64,000 bases of DNA, taken from contig NZ_AZSJ01000003.1 of the NCBI RefSeq assembly GCF_000516555.1, positions 623,185 through 687,184 of the forward strand, written 5' to 3'. Numbering within the stretch: the stretch's first letter is position 1; each line of letters begins with the position of its first letter. A program made the position numbers and the translations under genes. Origin of the DNA: Afipia sp. P52-10. GTDB taxonomy: Bacteria; Pseudomonadota; Alphaproteobacteria; Rhizobiales; Xanthobacteraceae. Below the pieces are notes generated by a model. The model ran no database searches. It worked only from the letters and a program-made list of their open reading frames with translations, and was not told where the DNA came from. Below, piece by piece: positions 44,876-52,204 of this stretch.

Positions 44876-46062
44876 GCCACGGCCTCCAGCAAAGCGAGGC
44901 CTTCGCCGTAGTGGCGGCCGACGCCGGTGACGACAATCTGGCTGATCGCATCGCCTGCGACACGCTGCTCGATGCCGTCCGAGGCCGGATAGAGACGGCC
45001 CTGCTGCAACAGCAGCGCGGCGATGCCGATATTCATCGGAAACTGCGCCTGCAAGCCATGACCGGTGAACGTGCCGGTCGCTCGCAGCGGCCGGTCGCCG
45101 ACGCTGCTCAGAAAGCCGCGCTCGATGGCGGTCGCGGGCTCCGCGCCCGATGCGCCGGAGATGATGCCGACACGGGCCCCGAGCGCCGGCTGCAGCTCCG
45201 ACCACAATGCCTGCAAAACCGCCTGCCGCTGCGTATCATCCGCCGCCGCATCGGAGACGACGCGCGCCAGCCTGGCGACAGGCCGCACGCCCCGCGCGCG
45301 CGCATGCTCGGCCGCCTCCAGCACCAGGAATGCGCCGATCGATCCCAGCGCCATGCCGCCACCGGAGCTGGCACGATCGAACACCGGGCGCAATTCACCC
45401 GACCGCGCATGGCCAGACATCACGATGTGCAGGAGAAGATCCTTGCGGCTGCCGTTGCAGGACGCGCCGACCAGCACGAGATCGCCCTGGCCGCTGGCGA
45501 CGCGGGCGGCCGCGATCTTCACCGCATCGACACCGGCGGCCTCCTCGCCGACCAGCGTGCGCGCCGAGCCGGTCACGCCATGGACGATGGCGATGTTGCC
45601 AGCGAGCAGGTTCGGCAGCTGCCCGAGAAAGAATGTCGGCCGCAGATCGCTCGTCAGACGCTGGTTGAGAAACTGCGCCGGATCGTCGGCGCTGCGGATG
45701 CCGCTCAGCACCGCGCTGTCCACCGCAACGTCGCGCTCGCCGCCGGTGGTGGTGGTCACCATGTCCATGCGCGCGAGCCGCTCCTTGTCGTCCTTCAGCG
45801 CGGCGGACTGCAGCGCGAGGCCGGCGGCATAGGTGCCGATACGCTGGCACAGCGCCATCTGCCGCTGATCGCTCTTCTTCGGAATCTGCGCATCGAACGA
45901 CATGCCGGCGGGAAGCGGAAAGAAAGCGTAGGGCGCGTACTCGGCGGTGTTCGCCTTCACCCCTTGCGCACTCAGGCCGAGCCCATGCACATCACTGCCC
46001 TCGCCGAGGCAGGACACGATGCCGACACCCGTGATCCAAACGTCGCGACTGGTCTCACTCAC
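44872..46062 (-). CDS. ketosynthase-like protein without catalytic Cys (chain-length-factor-like)
   Basis: A 396-aa protein with the thiolase fold: VWITGVGIVSCLGEG at the start, GSIGAFLVLEAAEHARARG in the middle and GTFTGHGLQAQFPMNIGIA near the end. At the active-site Cys position it has HGVTGSARTLVG instead of the TACASG pattern, and the first catalytic His motif (NAHGTST) is replaced by ISGASGAEPATA. It is therefore likely a non-condensing partner of the next gene, like KS-beta/CLF subunits. Start GTG 46062 gives the normal family N-terminus; a TTG at 46116 is possible. Similar pairs occur in rhizobial very-long-chain fatty acid clusters. Confidence 0.75.
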   Translation of the reverse strand: MSETSRDVWITGVGIVSCLGEGSDVHGLGLSAQGVKANTAEYAPYAFFPLPAGMSFDAQIPKKSDQRQMALCQRIGTYAAGLALQSAALKDDKERLARMDMVTTTTGGERDVAVDSAVLSGIRSADDPAQFLNQRLTSDLRPTFFLGQLPNLLAGNIAIVHGVTGSARTLVGEEAAGVDAVKIAAARVASGQGDLVLVGASCNGSRKDLLLHIVMSGHARSGELRPVFDRASSGGGMALGSIGAFLVLEAAEHARARGVRPVARLARVVSDAAADDTQRQAVLQALWSELQPALGARVGIISGASGAEPATAIERGFLSSVGDRPLRATGTFTGHGLQAQFPMNIGIAALLLQQGRLYPASDGIEQRVAGDAISQIVVTGVGRHYGEGLALLEAVA

Positions 46063-46129
46063 GATAACCGACTTCCGCCCCCAAAACCCCGGCCCATCCC
46101 CCGATCGGGCCTGCAACTCTCGTCAGTAT

Positions 46130-47083
46130 TTAGGATGCCGTTCCGTGTTCGCCAGCGGTGGCCCGCACATGCGGCGACGGCCGCACCACCCGCGTCGCAA
46201 GCCCCACCGCTTCCAGCGCACGAATGGTGATCCAGGTGACGTCGATCTCCCAGGCCGTATGGCCGTGCCGCGCCGAACGCGGATCGGCATGGTGATTGTT
46301 GTGCCAGCCCTCGCCGTTGGAGAGGAGGCCGACGAAGACGTTGTTGCGGCTGCAATCCTCGGTGCCGTAATTGCGATAGCCCCACAGATGCGTCACCGAA
46401 TTCACCGACCAGGTGATGTGCCAGACGATCACGGTGCGCACGAACACACCCCAGACCAGCACGCTGAGGCCCATCCGCAGCACCTCCGCCGAATCCGCGC
46501 CGCCGACCAGCGCAACGCCGACGCCGATCAGGAAGAACACGACCCACGAGCCGAGGATCACCCAGAGCCACGAGCCCCTGCGCTCCAGCCAGACATAGAA
46601 GCGGTCGCGCAGAATATCCTTGGCATAGCGATCGAAGATGCCGAGGCGATTCAGCTCGCGGTTCTCGACATAGATCCAGTGCATGTGCGCCCAGAAGAAG
46701 CTCACCAGCGGCGAATGCGGATCGGCCTGCTCGTCCGCATGCTGATGATGCTTGCGATGCACCGCGACCCAGCGCGCCGGCGTATCCTGGAACGAGCAGA
46801 CGCCGAGGACCGCGAAGGTATGCTCGAGCCATTTCGGACAGACGAGACCACGATGGGTCAGCAGCCGGTGATAGCAGAGGTTGATGCCGAGCGTGCCGAA
46901 CAGATAGATGCCGACGATGCAGAGCACCGCGCCGGTCCACGAGAACAGCCAGGGCAGAAACGCCAGCGCCGCGACCGCATGGTAGAACACCAGCGCGCCG
47001 GCGTTGAGCCGATCGATCCGCACCGGCTGCGATCCCTCCGGCGGCGCCAAACGGGATTGCACCAGCAGCGTCTGGTTCGTCAT
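46130..47083 (-). CDS. membrane fatty acid desaturase
   Basis: A 317-aa desaturase with the three di-iron His boxes: HRLLTHRG, HRKHHQHADEQADPHSP and HNNHHADPRSARHG, and hydrophobic helices around residues 30-70 and 165-225. Its closest pattern is delta-9 acyl desaturases. The ATG at 47083 is preferred over a TTG three codons earlier. It lies 67 bp upstream of the ketosynthase-like gene on the same strand, so unsaturated or modified long acyl chains may be the shared product. Confidence 0.9.
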   Translation of the reverse strand: MTNQTLLVQSRLAPPEGSQPVRIDRLNAGALVFYHAVAALAFLPWLFSWTGAVLCIVGIYLFGTLGINLCYHRLLTHRGLVCPKWLEHTFAVLGVCSFQDTPARWVAVHRKHHQHADEQADPHSPLVSFFWAHMHWIYVENRELNRLGIFDRYAKDILRDRFYVWLERRGSWLWVILGSWVVFFLIGVGVALVGGADSAEVLRMGLSVLVWGVFVRTVIVWHITWSVNSVTHLWGYRNYGTEDCSRNNVFVGLLSNGEGWHNNHHADPRSARHGHTAWEIDVTWITIRALEAVGLATRVVRPSPHVRATAGEHGTAS

Positions 47084-47331
47084 CTCGGTCAACCTGAAAA
47101 TCCCCCGAACGATCGTCCGCCCCTGCGCCGCAGGGCCTGCAGAGCGCTACAGGTAGCCCAATGTGCCTGCGGCGTCGAGCAGCAGCCGGCGCCAATAAAG
47201 CGCAAAGCCGGCTGCAACATGGACAGAACCGGGCGAAAGCGGGAGGATTCCGCAAGGCTCCGCCGCGTTTTGCAGCGCTCGGTGTCTGCCCGCTCATGCG
47301 CGCGGGACTTCTGCAGCGCGCGGACCTTGCG

Positions 47332-47811
47332 TCATTCCCCGGAACCCTCGGCTGCGAGCTGGCGCCGGCGTTCCTGCAGCATGGACCACAGCTCGGCTGC
47401 GGTGCGCGCGCTTTGCTCCGGCGTTTGCGGCCGCCGGGACGCCGCGATGCAGGGAAACTCCGGCGCGCCGCGACAGGCTTGCGCACGGCGGCAGGCCGGC
47501 CGGCTGCAACGCCGCCACAGCCGCTTGACCTCCGCGATCAGCCCGAACAGCTTCACCGCGAGCTCCGCCTGCGCCACGACGGGATCGTACGGCTGCGCAT
47601 GCGCCGATGCCCTCTCTGTCGCCGCATCAGCGTTGCCTTCATCCCTCTGGCCGGGTCGTGTTCGACCAGCACCGGTTCGCAACACCTTCGTGCGCGGCCG
47701 CGCGGGCACTTCACCGTCACGCCCACCGGCGCGTGCTGCGCCGACACCACGACGTCCTTGGCGTTCATCCCGACCGTTGCTGTCGTATCCGTCACCATCC
47801 ATCCTGCTCAT
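47332..47811 (-). CDS. uncertain hypothetical gene, possibly frameshifted
   Basis: The 3' half is protein-like: YDPVVAQAELAVKLFGLIAE, then a Cys/Arg cluster CSRPACRRAQACRG and CIAASRR, ending in a helical tail. The 5' half in the same frame is Arg/Gly-rich and unconvincing. An overlapping frame from ATG 47798 (MVTDTTATVGMNAKDVVV and on) has high GC at third positions up to about 47690. Together they look like one gene with a +1/-1 shift near 47650-47700, or two small genes. Treat as tentative. Confidence 0.35.
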   Translation of the reverse strand: MSRMDGDGYDSNGRDERQGRRGVGAARAGGRDGEVPARPRTKVLRTGAGRTRPGQRDEGNADAATERASAHAQPYDPVVAQAELAVKLFGLIAEVKRLWRRCSRPACRRAQACRGAPEFPCIAASRRPQTPEQSARTAAELWSMLQERRRQLAAEGSGE

Positions 47812-48303
47812 ACCGATCTCCGCTGGCCACGGCGGATCGCCGCCGCGCCAGGCGCACGGTCGCCGCGCACCGATGGGCACGGCCACCTCGGCCGTGCATG
47901 GGTTGCAAACACCCCTCCTTGGAGGGGGCGGAGCGCCGAAAGACGCATCCATGATCAGAGCCGCGTCGCAGAACCGCTGCGCCGCGTTCGTCTTTCGACG
48001 CTCCACCGCGGCGATTTCTGTCCCCGGGGCCATACTTCCGGCATCGGAGCCGCGCACCGCGCGAGCTGATCCGGCAGGCTTTCGCCCGCCTTCATCCGAT
48101 CCCGTCCAGCCATTGAAGGCAGAGTCCCTTAGTGGACCCGGACGGCTACCCAGGGCCTCCCGAGTGCGGCAGGGCCGTCGCCCCGACCGCCCGCAGGCGC
48201 CGCTCCGTCCCCGCATTTCGAGGCGTCCCAGGAAACGCCCCTCCGTGAGAACGGATGTTAGGATTATAAGCCCAATTATATACTTTAAACCACAGGCTAC
48301 AAA
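47812..48303. other. intergenic transition from GC-rich core to AT-richer islet
   Basis: No gene supported. A perfect small hairpin CCCCTCC-TT-GGAGGGG occurs at 47912-47927. Composition changes sharply near 48250, where ATTATAAGCCCAATTATATA-like DNA begins; this is probably the left edge of an inserted segment. Confidence 0.45.
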
Positions 48304-48498
48304 ATGCATGATAAACATGCGGAAGGCGTAGCGCCTGATGCTGGCGGGCCCGAGATTGGATATGATGAAATCAAGCGCAGGCTTAGAGCGCTCGATCCAA
48401 ATTGCTACGTTGCAGACATCAATGGCGAAATCGCCATTGATGGCACCTTCAAAATTGTCGGCTTCTGCAAACTTTTTGATCAATTTTCGGGGCGGTAG
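48304..48498 (+). CDS. small hypothetical protein (64 aa)
   Basis: A 64-aa product starting MHDKHAEGVAPDAGGPEIGY, followed by DEIKRRLRALDPNCYVADIN, ending GKLF-like aromatic and basic residues. Composition is protein-like and codon use is less GC-biased than the flanks. The last 19 bp overlap the convergent gene at 48480. No clear ribosome site, so confidence is limited. Confidence 0.4.
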   Translation: MHDKHAEGVAPDAGGPEIGYDEIKRRLRALDPNCYVADINGEIAIDGTFKIVGFCKLFDQFSGR

Positions 48499-49124
48499 GC
48501 CTTAGCGAAAGCGGTGTATACTTTCTCTGTCGTTACGCAGAGCTGGTTCAAAGAGTCGCCGCTGATCGAATAAGAGACTGCCTCGCCTTCAAATGTGTAT
48601 ATAAATTCTCGACCGTTTATCGCAGACCGAATTACCGTGGTTCCGGCGTCGGATTTGACAAAACCTGGGATGTCCACTGGACCTTTAATACCATGGTCCA
48701 TTGAGGGGGCCAGATTTTCTCCTGCGTGCGCGACTGCTTGGCGCATCTTAAAATAAAGCGGAAAGTAACGGTCAAAGTCTTTTTCCACCTGCTTCAGAAG
48801 GTCCGTATCGACCAACTCCAGCAGTGTGGGCGTGGCTCTAAAAGAGCTTCTGATGATGTGCAGAACTTTACCGAAGTGGTAGATCGTCATCGCGCCGTCG
48901 CGTGCTGCTAAGAAGGGCAGCCGCCTTAAGGCATCTGATACTGCATTGTCTTCGCTTTTCAACACTTGGAAGTTCTCGAACAAAATGAGAGCCGCTAAAA
49001 AGTCTTTGCAATAGGATCGCAATTCATCGACCAAATGAATAACGTCGCTCGTCGCGTTGATCTCCTCCTGTGGGAAGATTTGGTAATTGAGAGACGGCCC
49101 GTAATTTTTGAGGACAGGGTGCAT
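48480..49124 (-). CDS. hypothetical protein with an RX4H (HEPN-like) motif
   Basis: A 214-aa soluble, largely helical protein. LAARDGAMTIYHFGKVLHII is a strongly amphipathic helix, and FKMRQAVAHAGENLAPS contains R-Q-A-V-A-H, the RX4H pattern that forms the RNase site in HEPN domains. The C-terminal 60 residues look beta-rich (REFIYTFEGEAVSYSI). Codon use is AT-richer than neighbours, suggesting transfer. ATG 49124 overlaps the start codon of the divergent 49-aa gene. RNase or toxin function is inference from a short motif only. Confidence 0.6.
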   Translation of the reverse strand: MHPVLKNYGPSLNYQIFPQEEINATSDVIHLVDELRSYCKDFLAALILFENFQVLKSEDNAVSDALRRLPFLAARDGAMTIYHFGKVLHIIRSSFRATPTLLELVDTDLLKQVEKDFDRYFPLYFKMRQAVAHAGENLAPSMDHGIKGPVDIPGFVKSDAGTTVIRSAINGREFIYTFEGEAVSYSISGDSLNQLCVTTEKVYTAFAKAYRPEN

Positions 49125-49272
49125 GGCAGATACGTCCGATAAATATGATGATAGGGAATCTCAAAAGCGTTTTGACGCTGCGCTGAAAGGCGCGCTCAAG
49201 ACGCCGCACAAGCCATTGAAAGAGAAACCGCCGGCTAAAAGGCCGAAAGCGAAGAAGAAGGCTGCGAAATGA
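49123..49272 (+). CDS. very small basic conserved protein (49 aa)
   Basis: MADTSDKYDDRESQKRFDAA begins the product, followed by LKGALKTPHKPLKEKPPAKR and a Lys/Ala tail. The pattern KYDDxExQxRF(D/E)xALxxAxxxPHKP is one I recognise from short proteins common in rhizobia, of unknown function. AGGACAGG precedes the ATG. Its start codon overlaps that of the minus-strand gene ending at 49124, so the two are divergent with interlocked starts. Confidence 0.6.
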   Translation: MADTSDKYDDRESQKRFDAALKGALKTPHKPLKEKPPAKRPKAKKKAAK

Positions 49273-49409
49273 AGATCATTCGTCAGCTCTTAGTGACACT
49301 TTTTGCCAAGTGTCTCCGCGTGCCAATAAAGGTACGCGAAGACTTTTGGTTACACGCTAAGCTCGAATGTTCTGGCGAAGCCAAGCAACGCCATCTTGTT
49401 TCGCTTTAA
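49269..49409 (+). CDS. possible 46-aa peptide, coupled to the preceding small gene
   Basis: The ATG overlaps the TGA of the 49-aa gene (ATGA). The product begins MKIIRQLLVTLFAKCLRVPI, an amphipathic and basic N-terminus. It runs 53 bp into the 3' end of the Cas2-like gene on the other strand. The coupled start is the only strong evidence. Confidence 0.28.
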   Translation: MKIIRQLLVTLFAKCLRVPIKVREDFWLHAKLECSGEAKQRHLVSL

Positions 49410-49632
49410 CGCACGCCCAATCTGCGCCTTGTTGCAGTTCGACTACAGCCACTGAATCGTCGTCGTCAGCCGCCGCTTTTATTATGTCTCGGACTTGAGA
49501 GGCAGTGAGCTGGGCACTTAAGACCCATAAAGATTCCAGCAAACGGGTTGCCCCTAAATTTTCGAGCGCTTCCCAAACGGGTTCGTAGTTCCGTTGTTTG
49601 TGGAGATCGTAGCTTGCGATAAATTTAGCCAT
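49357..49632 (-). CDS. Cas2-like/SinR-type small protein
   Basis: A 91-aa protein with a ferredoxin-like beta-alpha-beta pattern: MAKFIASYDLHKQRNYEPVW, then LGATRLLESLWVLSAQ, TASQVRDIIKAAADDDDSVA and VVELQQGADWACVK. The opening SYDL with its Asp, and the S-x-W-V-L strand, are shared with the Cas2/SinR superfamily. No CRISPR array or cas1 is in the window, so it is a stand-alone relative. AAAGGG precedes the ATG. A 16-bp palindrome lies 40 bp upstream. Confidence 0.65.
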   Translation of the reverse strand: MAKFIASYDLHKQRNYEPVWEALENLGATRLLESLWVLSAQLTASQVRDIIKAAADDDDSVAVVELQQGADWACVKAKQDGVAWLRQNIRA

Positions 49633-49671
49633 GTATGGCCCTTTCTAAGTCGGGGCCGCTATTGACTAAAG

Positions 49672-49687
49672 GTGATTCTAGAATCAC
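49672..49687. promoter_or_regulatory. 16-bp perfect palindrome upstream of the Cas2-like gene
   Basis: GTGATTCTAGAATCAC is fully self-complementary and lies 40-55 bp upstream of the Cas2-like ATG (minus strand), where an operator would overlap the promoter. A smaller hairpin, GTCT-N7-AGAC, follows immediately on the right. A dimeric regulator site is the simplest reading. Confidence 0.5.
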
Positions 49688-49752
49688 TGTCTGGTTGTTA
49701 GACTACCTTATTGCCCGCTAGCAGCCCCTAAGCTGTTGGTGCGGGTTCGGAG

Positions 49753-49778
49753 GGCCGCCCCGCCAAGGGCGGCCTTTT
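49753..49778 (+). terminator. intrinsic terminator without an obvious upstream gene
   Basis: GGCCGCCC-CGCCAA-GGGCGGCC followed by TTTT. It reads on the plus strand, but the nearest upstream gene is on the minus strand. Just before it another hairpin (CCCGCTAGCAG... CTGTTGG...GCGGG, 49709-49742) is present, so the pair may end a small RNA that starts near 49690. Confidence 0.6.
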
Positions 49779-49963
49779 CCGAATCAAGGTTCCATTTGGA
49801 TGAGATTCGCAACCAAGAGTCGAGTCCGTTCCCGGTTCGCCCCCGTTACTCACAACCCTACTTTGTCCGCCAGTATTTGACGAATTTTGGCCGTGGTTAA
49901 GCCTTATAGGAATATTGTCAAGAGCGCGTCTCCGCCCCCGAACCGCGATATCGCTGGGCGGCG

Positions 49964-50356
49964 TCAGTGGCCTTCCTCGCCGACGTCGTCGATCAACGCC
50001 GCGAGCTGCGCGCGGCAGGCCACCGCCATCGCCGCCGTCAGCAGCACGAGGGAGGGCCACGCCGCGCTGCCGAAGATCGACAGATGCGTCGCGATCGCCC
50101 CGAACAGCAGGCAGACGAGCACTACGCCGGCGAACGGAGTTATCGCCGGCAGCAGGACGCCCGTCGCGCCCGCGACCTCAGCGACGCCGCTCAAGTAGCG
50201 AAGCCATTGCCCGAGCCCGAGCCGGGCGAAGTTCTCGACCATCATCGGATGGCCGAGCAGCTTGAAGCCGCCCGCCGACAGGAAGACCAGCGCCAGCATC
50301 AACCGGACACCCCAGCGGGCGATTTCGGCCCGACGCTGCTCCATCACCCGCGACAT
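49964..50356 (-). CDS. DoxX-family membrane protein
   Basis: A 130-aa protein with four predicted helices: about residues 15-33, 52-70, 77-97 and 100-118. GVRLMLALVFLSAGGFKLLG and LSGVAEVAGATGVLLPAITP match the DoxX family. The ATG at 50356 has GGGAG 8 nt upstream; ATG 50344 is an alternative. It is divergent from the HxlR regulator at 50454, a common pairing that suggests direct control. DoxX proteins are linked to redox or thiol stress; the specific role is unknown. Confidence 0.82.
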   Translation of the reverse strand: MSRVMEQRRAEIARWGVRLMLALVFLSAGGFKLLGHPMMVENFARLGLGQWLRYLSGVAEVAGATGVLLPAITPFAGVVLVCLLFGAIATHLSIFGSAAWPSLVLLTAAMAVACRAQLAALIDDVGEEGH

Positions 50357-50453
50357 CCCACCGACTCCCGCCGCGCGCGGTCCGCGCGCTTTCGTCAGTC
50401 TTGATCTCGCTGTAGGGTGGAAAAGACAAGTAGGATGCTTTTTCTGATGTAGT

Positions 50454-50864
50454 ATGAAAAACATGACTAATGGCGAAAATCCCGACGAATTCGAGCCGAG
50501 CGACGCCGTCCGCCGCGCCGCGCTAGCCGAGTTCCACTGGGCGCTGGGCATCCTGACCGGAAAATGGAAAGGCGAGATCCTGTGGCAGCTCGCCCAGGGC
50601 AAGGAGCGGTTCGGTGCGCTGCGCCGGCTGATCCCCGGCGTCAGCCAGCACATGCTGACGGCTCAGCTCCGGGAACTCGAGGCGGATGGCCTCGTCAAGC
50701 GCACCGTCTATCCGGAGGTGCCGCCGCGGGTCGAATACGAGATCACCGAGGCGGCGCGGGCGCTCCGGCCGGTGTTCGAGGAGCTGTTCAAGTGGTCCGA
50801 GCAGTATGGCCGGAACCGGCCGGGTGCACCGCCGGCGAGCGGGGTCTCCGCTCAAGTGCGATGA
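50454..50864 (+). CDS. HxlR-family transcriptional regulator
   Basis: A 136-aa winged-helix regulator. LGILTGKWKGEILWQLAQGK, FGALRRLIPGVSQHMLTAQL and LVKRTVYPEVPPRVEYEIT are the core HxlR segments. It lacks the conserved N-terminal Cys that some members use for sensing (the segment before GILTGKW is AEFHWAL). The last codons and stop are formed by a dispersed repeat that begins at 50858. The 100-bp divergent gap with the doxX-like gene likely holds the operator. Confidence 0.88.
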   Translation: MKNMTNGENPDEFEPSDAVRRAALAEFHWALGILTGKWKGEILWQLAQGKERFGALRRLIPGVSQHMLTAQLRELEADGLVKRTVYPEVPPRVEYEITEAARALRPVFEELFKWSEQYGRNRPGAPPASGVSAQVR

Positions 50865-50975
50865 GATTTGGATCCTCGCGCCGTGCTTCATTGTTTGGGC
50901 CCGATCCTGGAGTCGAACCCAAGGACAGCCCTTTCGGAAAGCCGCTTCACCCGTTTCCGGGTCATGCTTTGGTAG
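50858..50975. repeat. dispersed intergenic repeat, copy 1
   Basis: GCGATGAGATTTGGAT here is identical to 63924-63939, followed in both by CCTCGCG, then in both by CATTGT and a TTTC(C/G)GAAA-x-CCGCTTCAC segment. After that copy 1 has CGTTTCCGGGTCATGCTTTG, an imperfect complement of the centre. It is a palindromic extragenic element of a kind I associate with Bradyrhizobium relatives. Confidence 0.6.
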
Positions 50976-51058
50976 GATAAAATAGAAAATTCGTCATACT
51001 CCGGCTTGAGCCGCACCTTGGGTCATACCCTAAGGACGGCGGCACCAAGGGGTAGGCG

Positions 51059-52141
51059 ATGACCAACGGATTGTCTCAGGAGCGCTGGCTGACGGCGGCG
51101 GAATGCGCGAACCGGACCGGGCTGACGGTGCGGGCGCTGCGCGTCTATGAAGGGCACGGCCTGATCGCACCGAGGCGCACCGGCAAGAACTGGCGCCTCT
51201 ACGGCGCGCGGGATATCGAGCGGCTGCACGAGATCATGGCGCTGAAGCGGCTCGGCCTCAGCCTCGCCCGCATCACCCAATTGCTCGCGGGGCGCAGCTC
51301 CGACCTCGCCCAGACCCTCGACCTGCAAAAGGCGGCGCTGATCGAAGCCCGCGAACGGGCCGAACGCGGCCTGTCGCTGATCGCCGCGGCGCAAGCCAAG
51401 ATGAGCCGCGGCGAAACCATCTCGACCAGCGAACTGATCGACCTCGTGAAGGAGACCAGCACCGCGCAGTCGAAGCAGGACACCATCTCCTGGCGGCGCT
51501 ACGAGCAGGCACGCCCGCGCATCGAGTGCCGCATCGATCCCGCGCTGCTGGACGACTATGCCGGCCACTACCGCTTCGACTTCGAGGCGGTGATGACGGT
51601 CACCCGCACCGCCACCGGCCTGCGGGCACAGCTCTCGACGCAGCCGGCGCTCGACATCTTCGCGGAGAGCGAGACCCAGTTCTTCTACAAGGCGGTCCAG
51701 GCTCAGATCACCTTCGTCCGCGACCGCACCGGCGCGGTGAACAAGCTGGTGCTTCATCAGAACGGATTGGACATGGACGCCGAACGGATCGACGCCGCAA
51801 CGATGCAGACCCTGAACGCACAGGCGGAGCGGCGCGTCCGGGAGAAGATCGCCTACCCGAACGGCGCGGCGGTGCTGCGCGGGCTGATCCAGCGCCAGCA
51901 GCAGGGCGACCCCGCCTACGAGCAGATGACCGAGGGCCTCGCCGCCGTCGTGCGCGTGCAGCAGCCGATCGTATTCGAACTGTTGGCCGAACTCGGCGCG
52001 ATCACCACCCTCGACTTCAAGGGCGTCGAGGCCGGCGGCTGGGACGTCTACGACGTCTACTTCGAGCACGGCTGCCTGGAATGGAGCCTGGCGATGTCCC
52101 GCAACGACAAGGTCAGCGGGCTGGTCTTCCGCAAGCTCTGA
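51059..52141 (+). CDS. MerR-family regulator fused to a C-terminal ligand/hydrolase-tail-like domain
   Basis: A 360-aa protein. Residues 9-78 are the MerR winged helix (TAAECANRTGLTVRALRVYE, GLIAPRRTGKNWRLY), followed by a coiled coil to about 135. The long C-terminus contains LLDDYAGHYRFDFEAVMTV, LFSESET-like FAESETQFFYKAV and LVLHQNGLDMDAER, the DUF3471-type domain usually found at the end of beta-lactamase-like hydrolases. It may bind a small effector. No divergent partner is present, so targets are not obvious. Confidence 0.85.
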   Translation: MTNGLSQERWLTAAECANRTGLTVRALRVYEGHGLIAPRRTGKNWRLYGARDIERLHEIMALKRLGLSLARITQLLAGRSSDLAQTLDLQKAALIEARERAERGLSLIAAAQAKMSRGETISTSELIDLVKETSTAQSKQDTISWRRYEQARPRIECRIDPALLDDYAGHYRFDFEAVMTVTRTATGLRAQLSTQPALDIFAESETQFFYKAVQAQITFVRDRTGAVNKLVLHQNGLDMDAERIDAATMQTLNAQAERRVREKIAYPNGAAVLRGLIQRQQQGDPAYEQMTEGLAAVVRVQQPIVFELLAELGAITTLDFKGVEAGGWDVYDVYFEHGCLEWSLAMSRNDKVSGLVFRKL

Positions 52142-52204
52142 GTCAACAAGCGCTGAGTAAATCCGCACCGGCGGCGCACGCCGCGCCGCCGCGACCCACA
52201 GCGC

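Noticed and set aside
45947..48331. A 794-codon open frame on the plus strand
   Set aside because: It runs antisense through the ketosynthase-like gene and the desaturase, is rich in Arg, His and Pro, and is explained by high GC at third positions of the real genes.
48250..49790. CRISPR array near the Cas2-like gene
   Set aside because: No regularly spaced direct repeats are present here or elsewhere in the window.
49800..49870. tRNA or tmRNA 3' end suggested by a GTTC-containing segment
   Set aside because: No acceptor or T-arm pairing can be formed around it.
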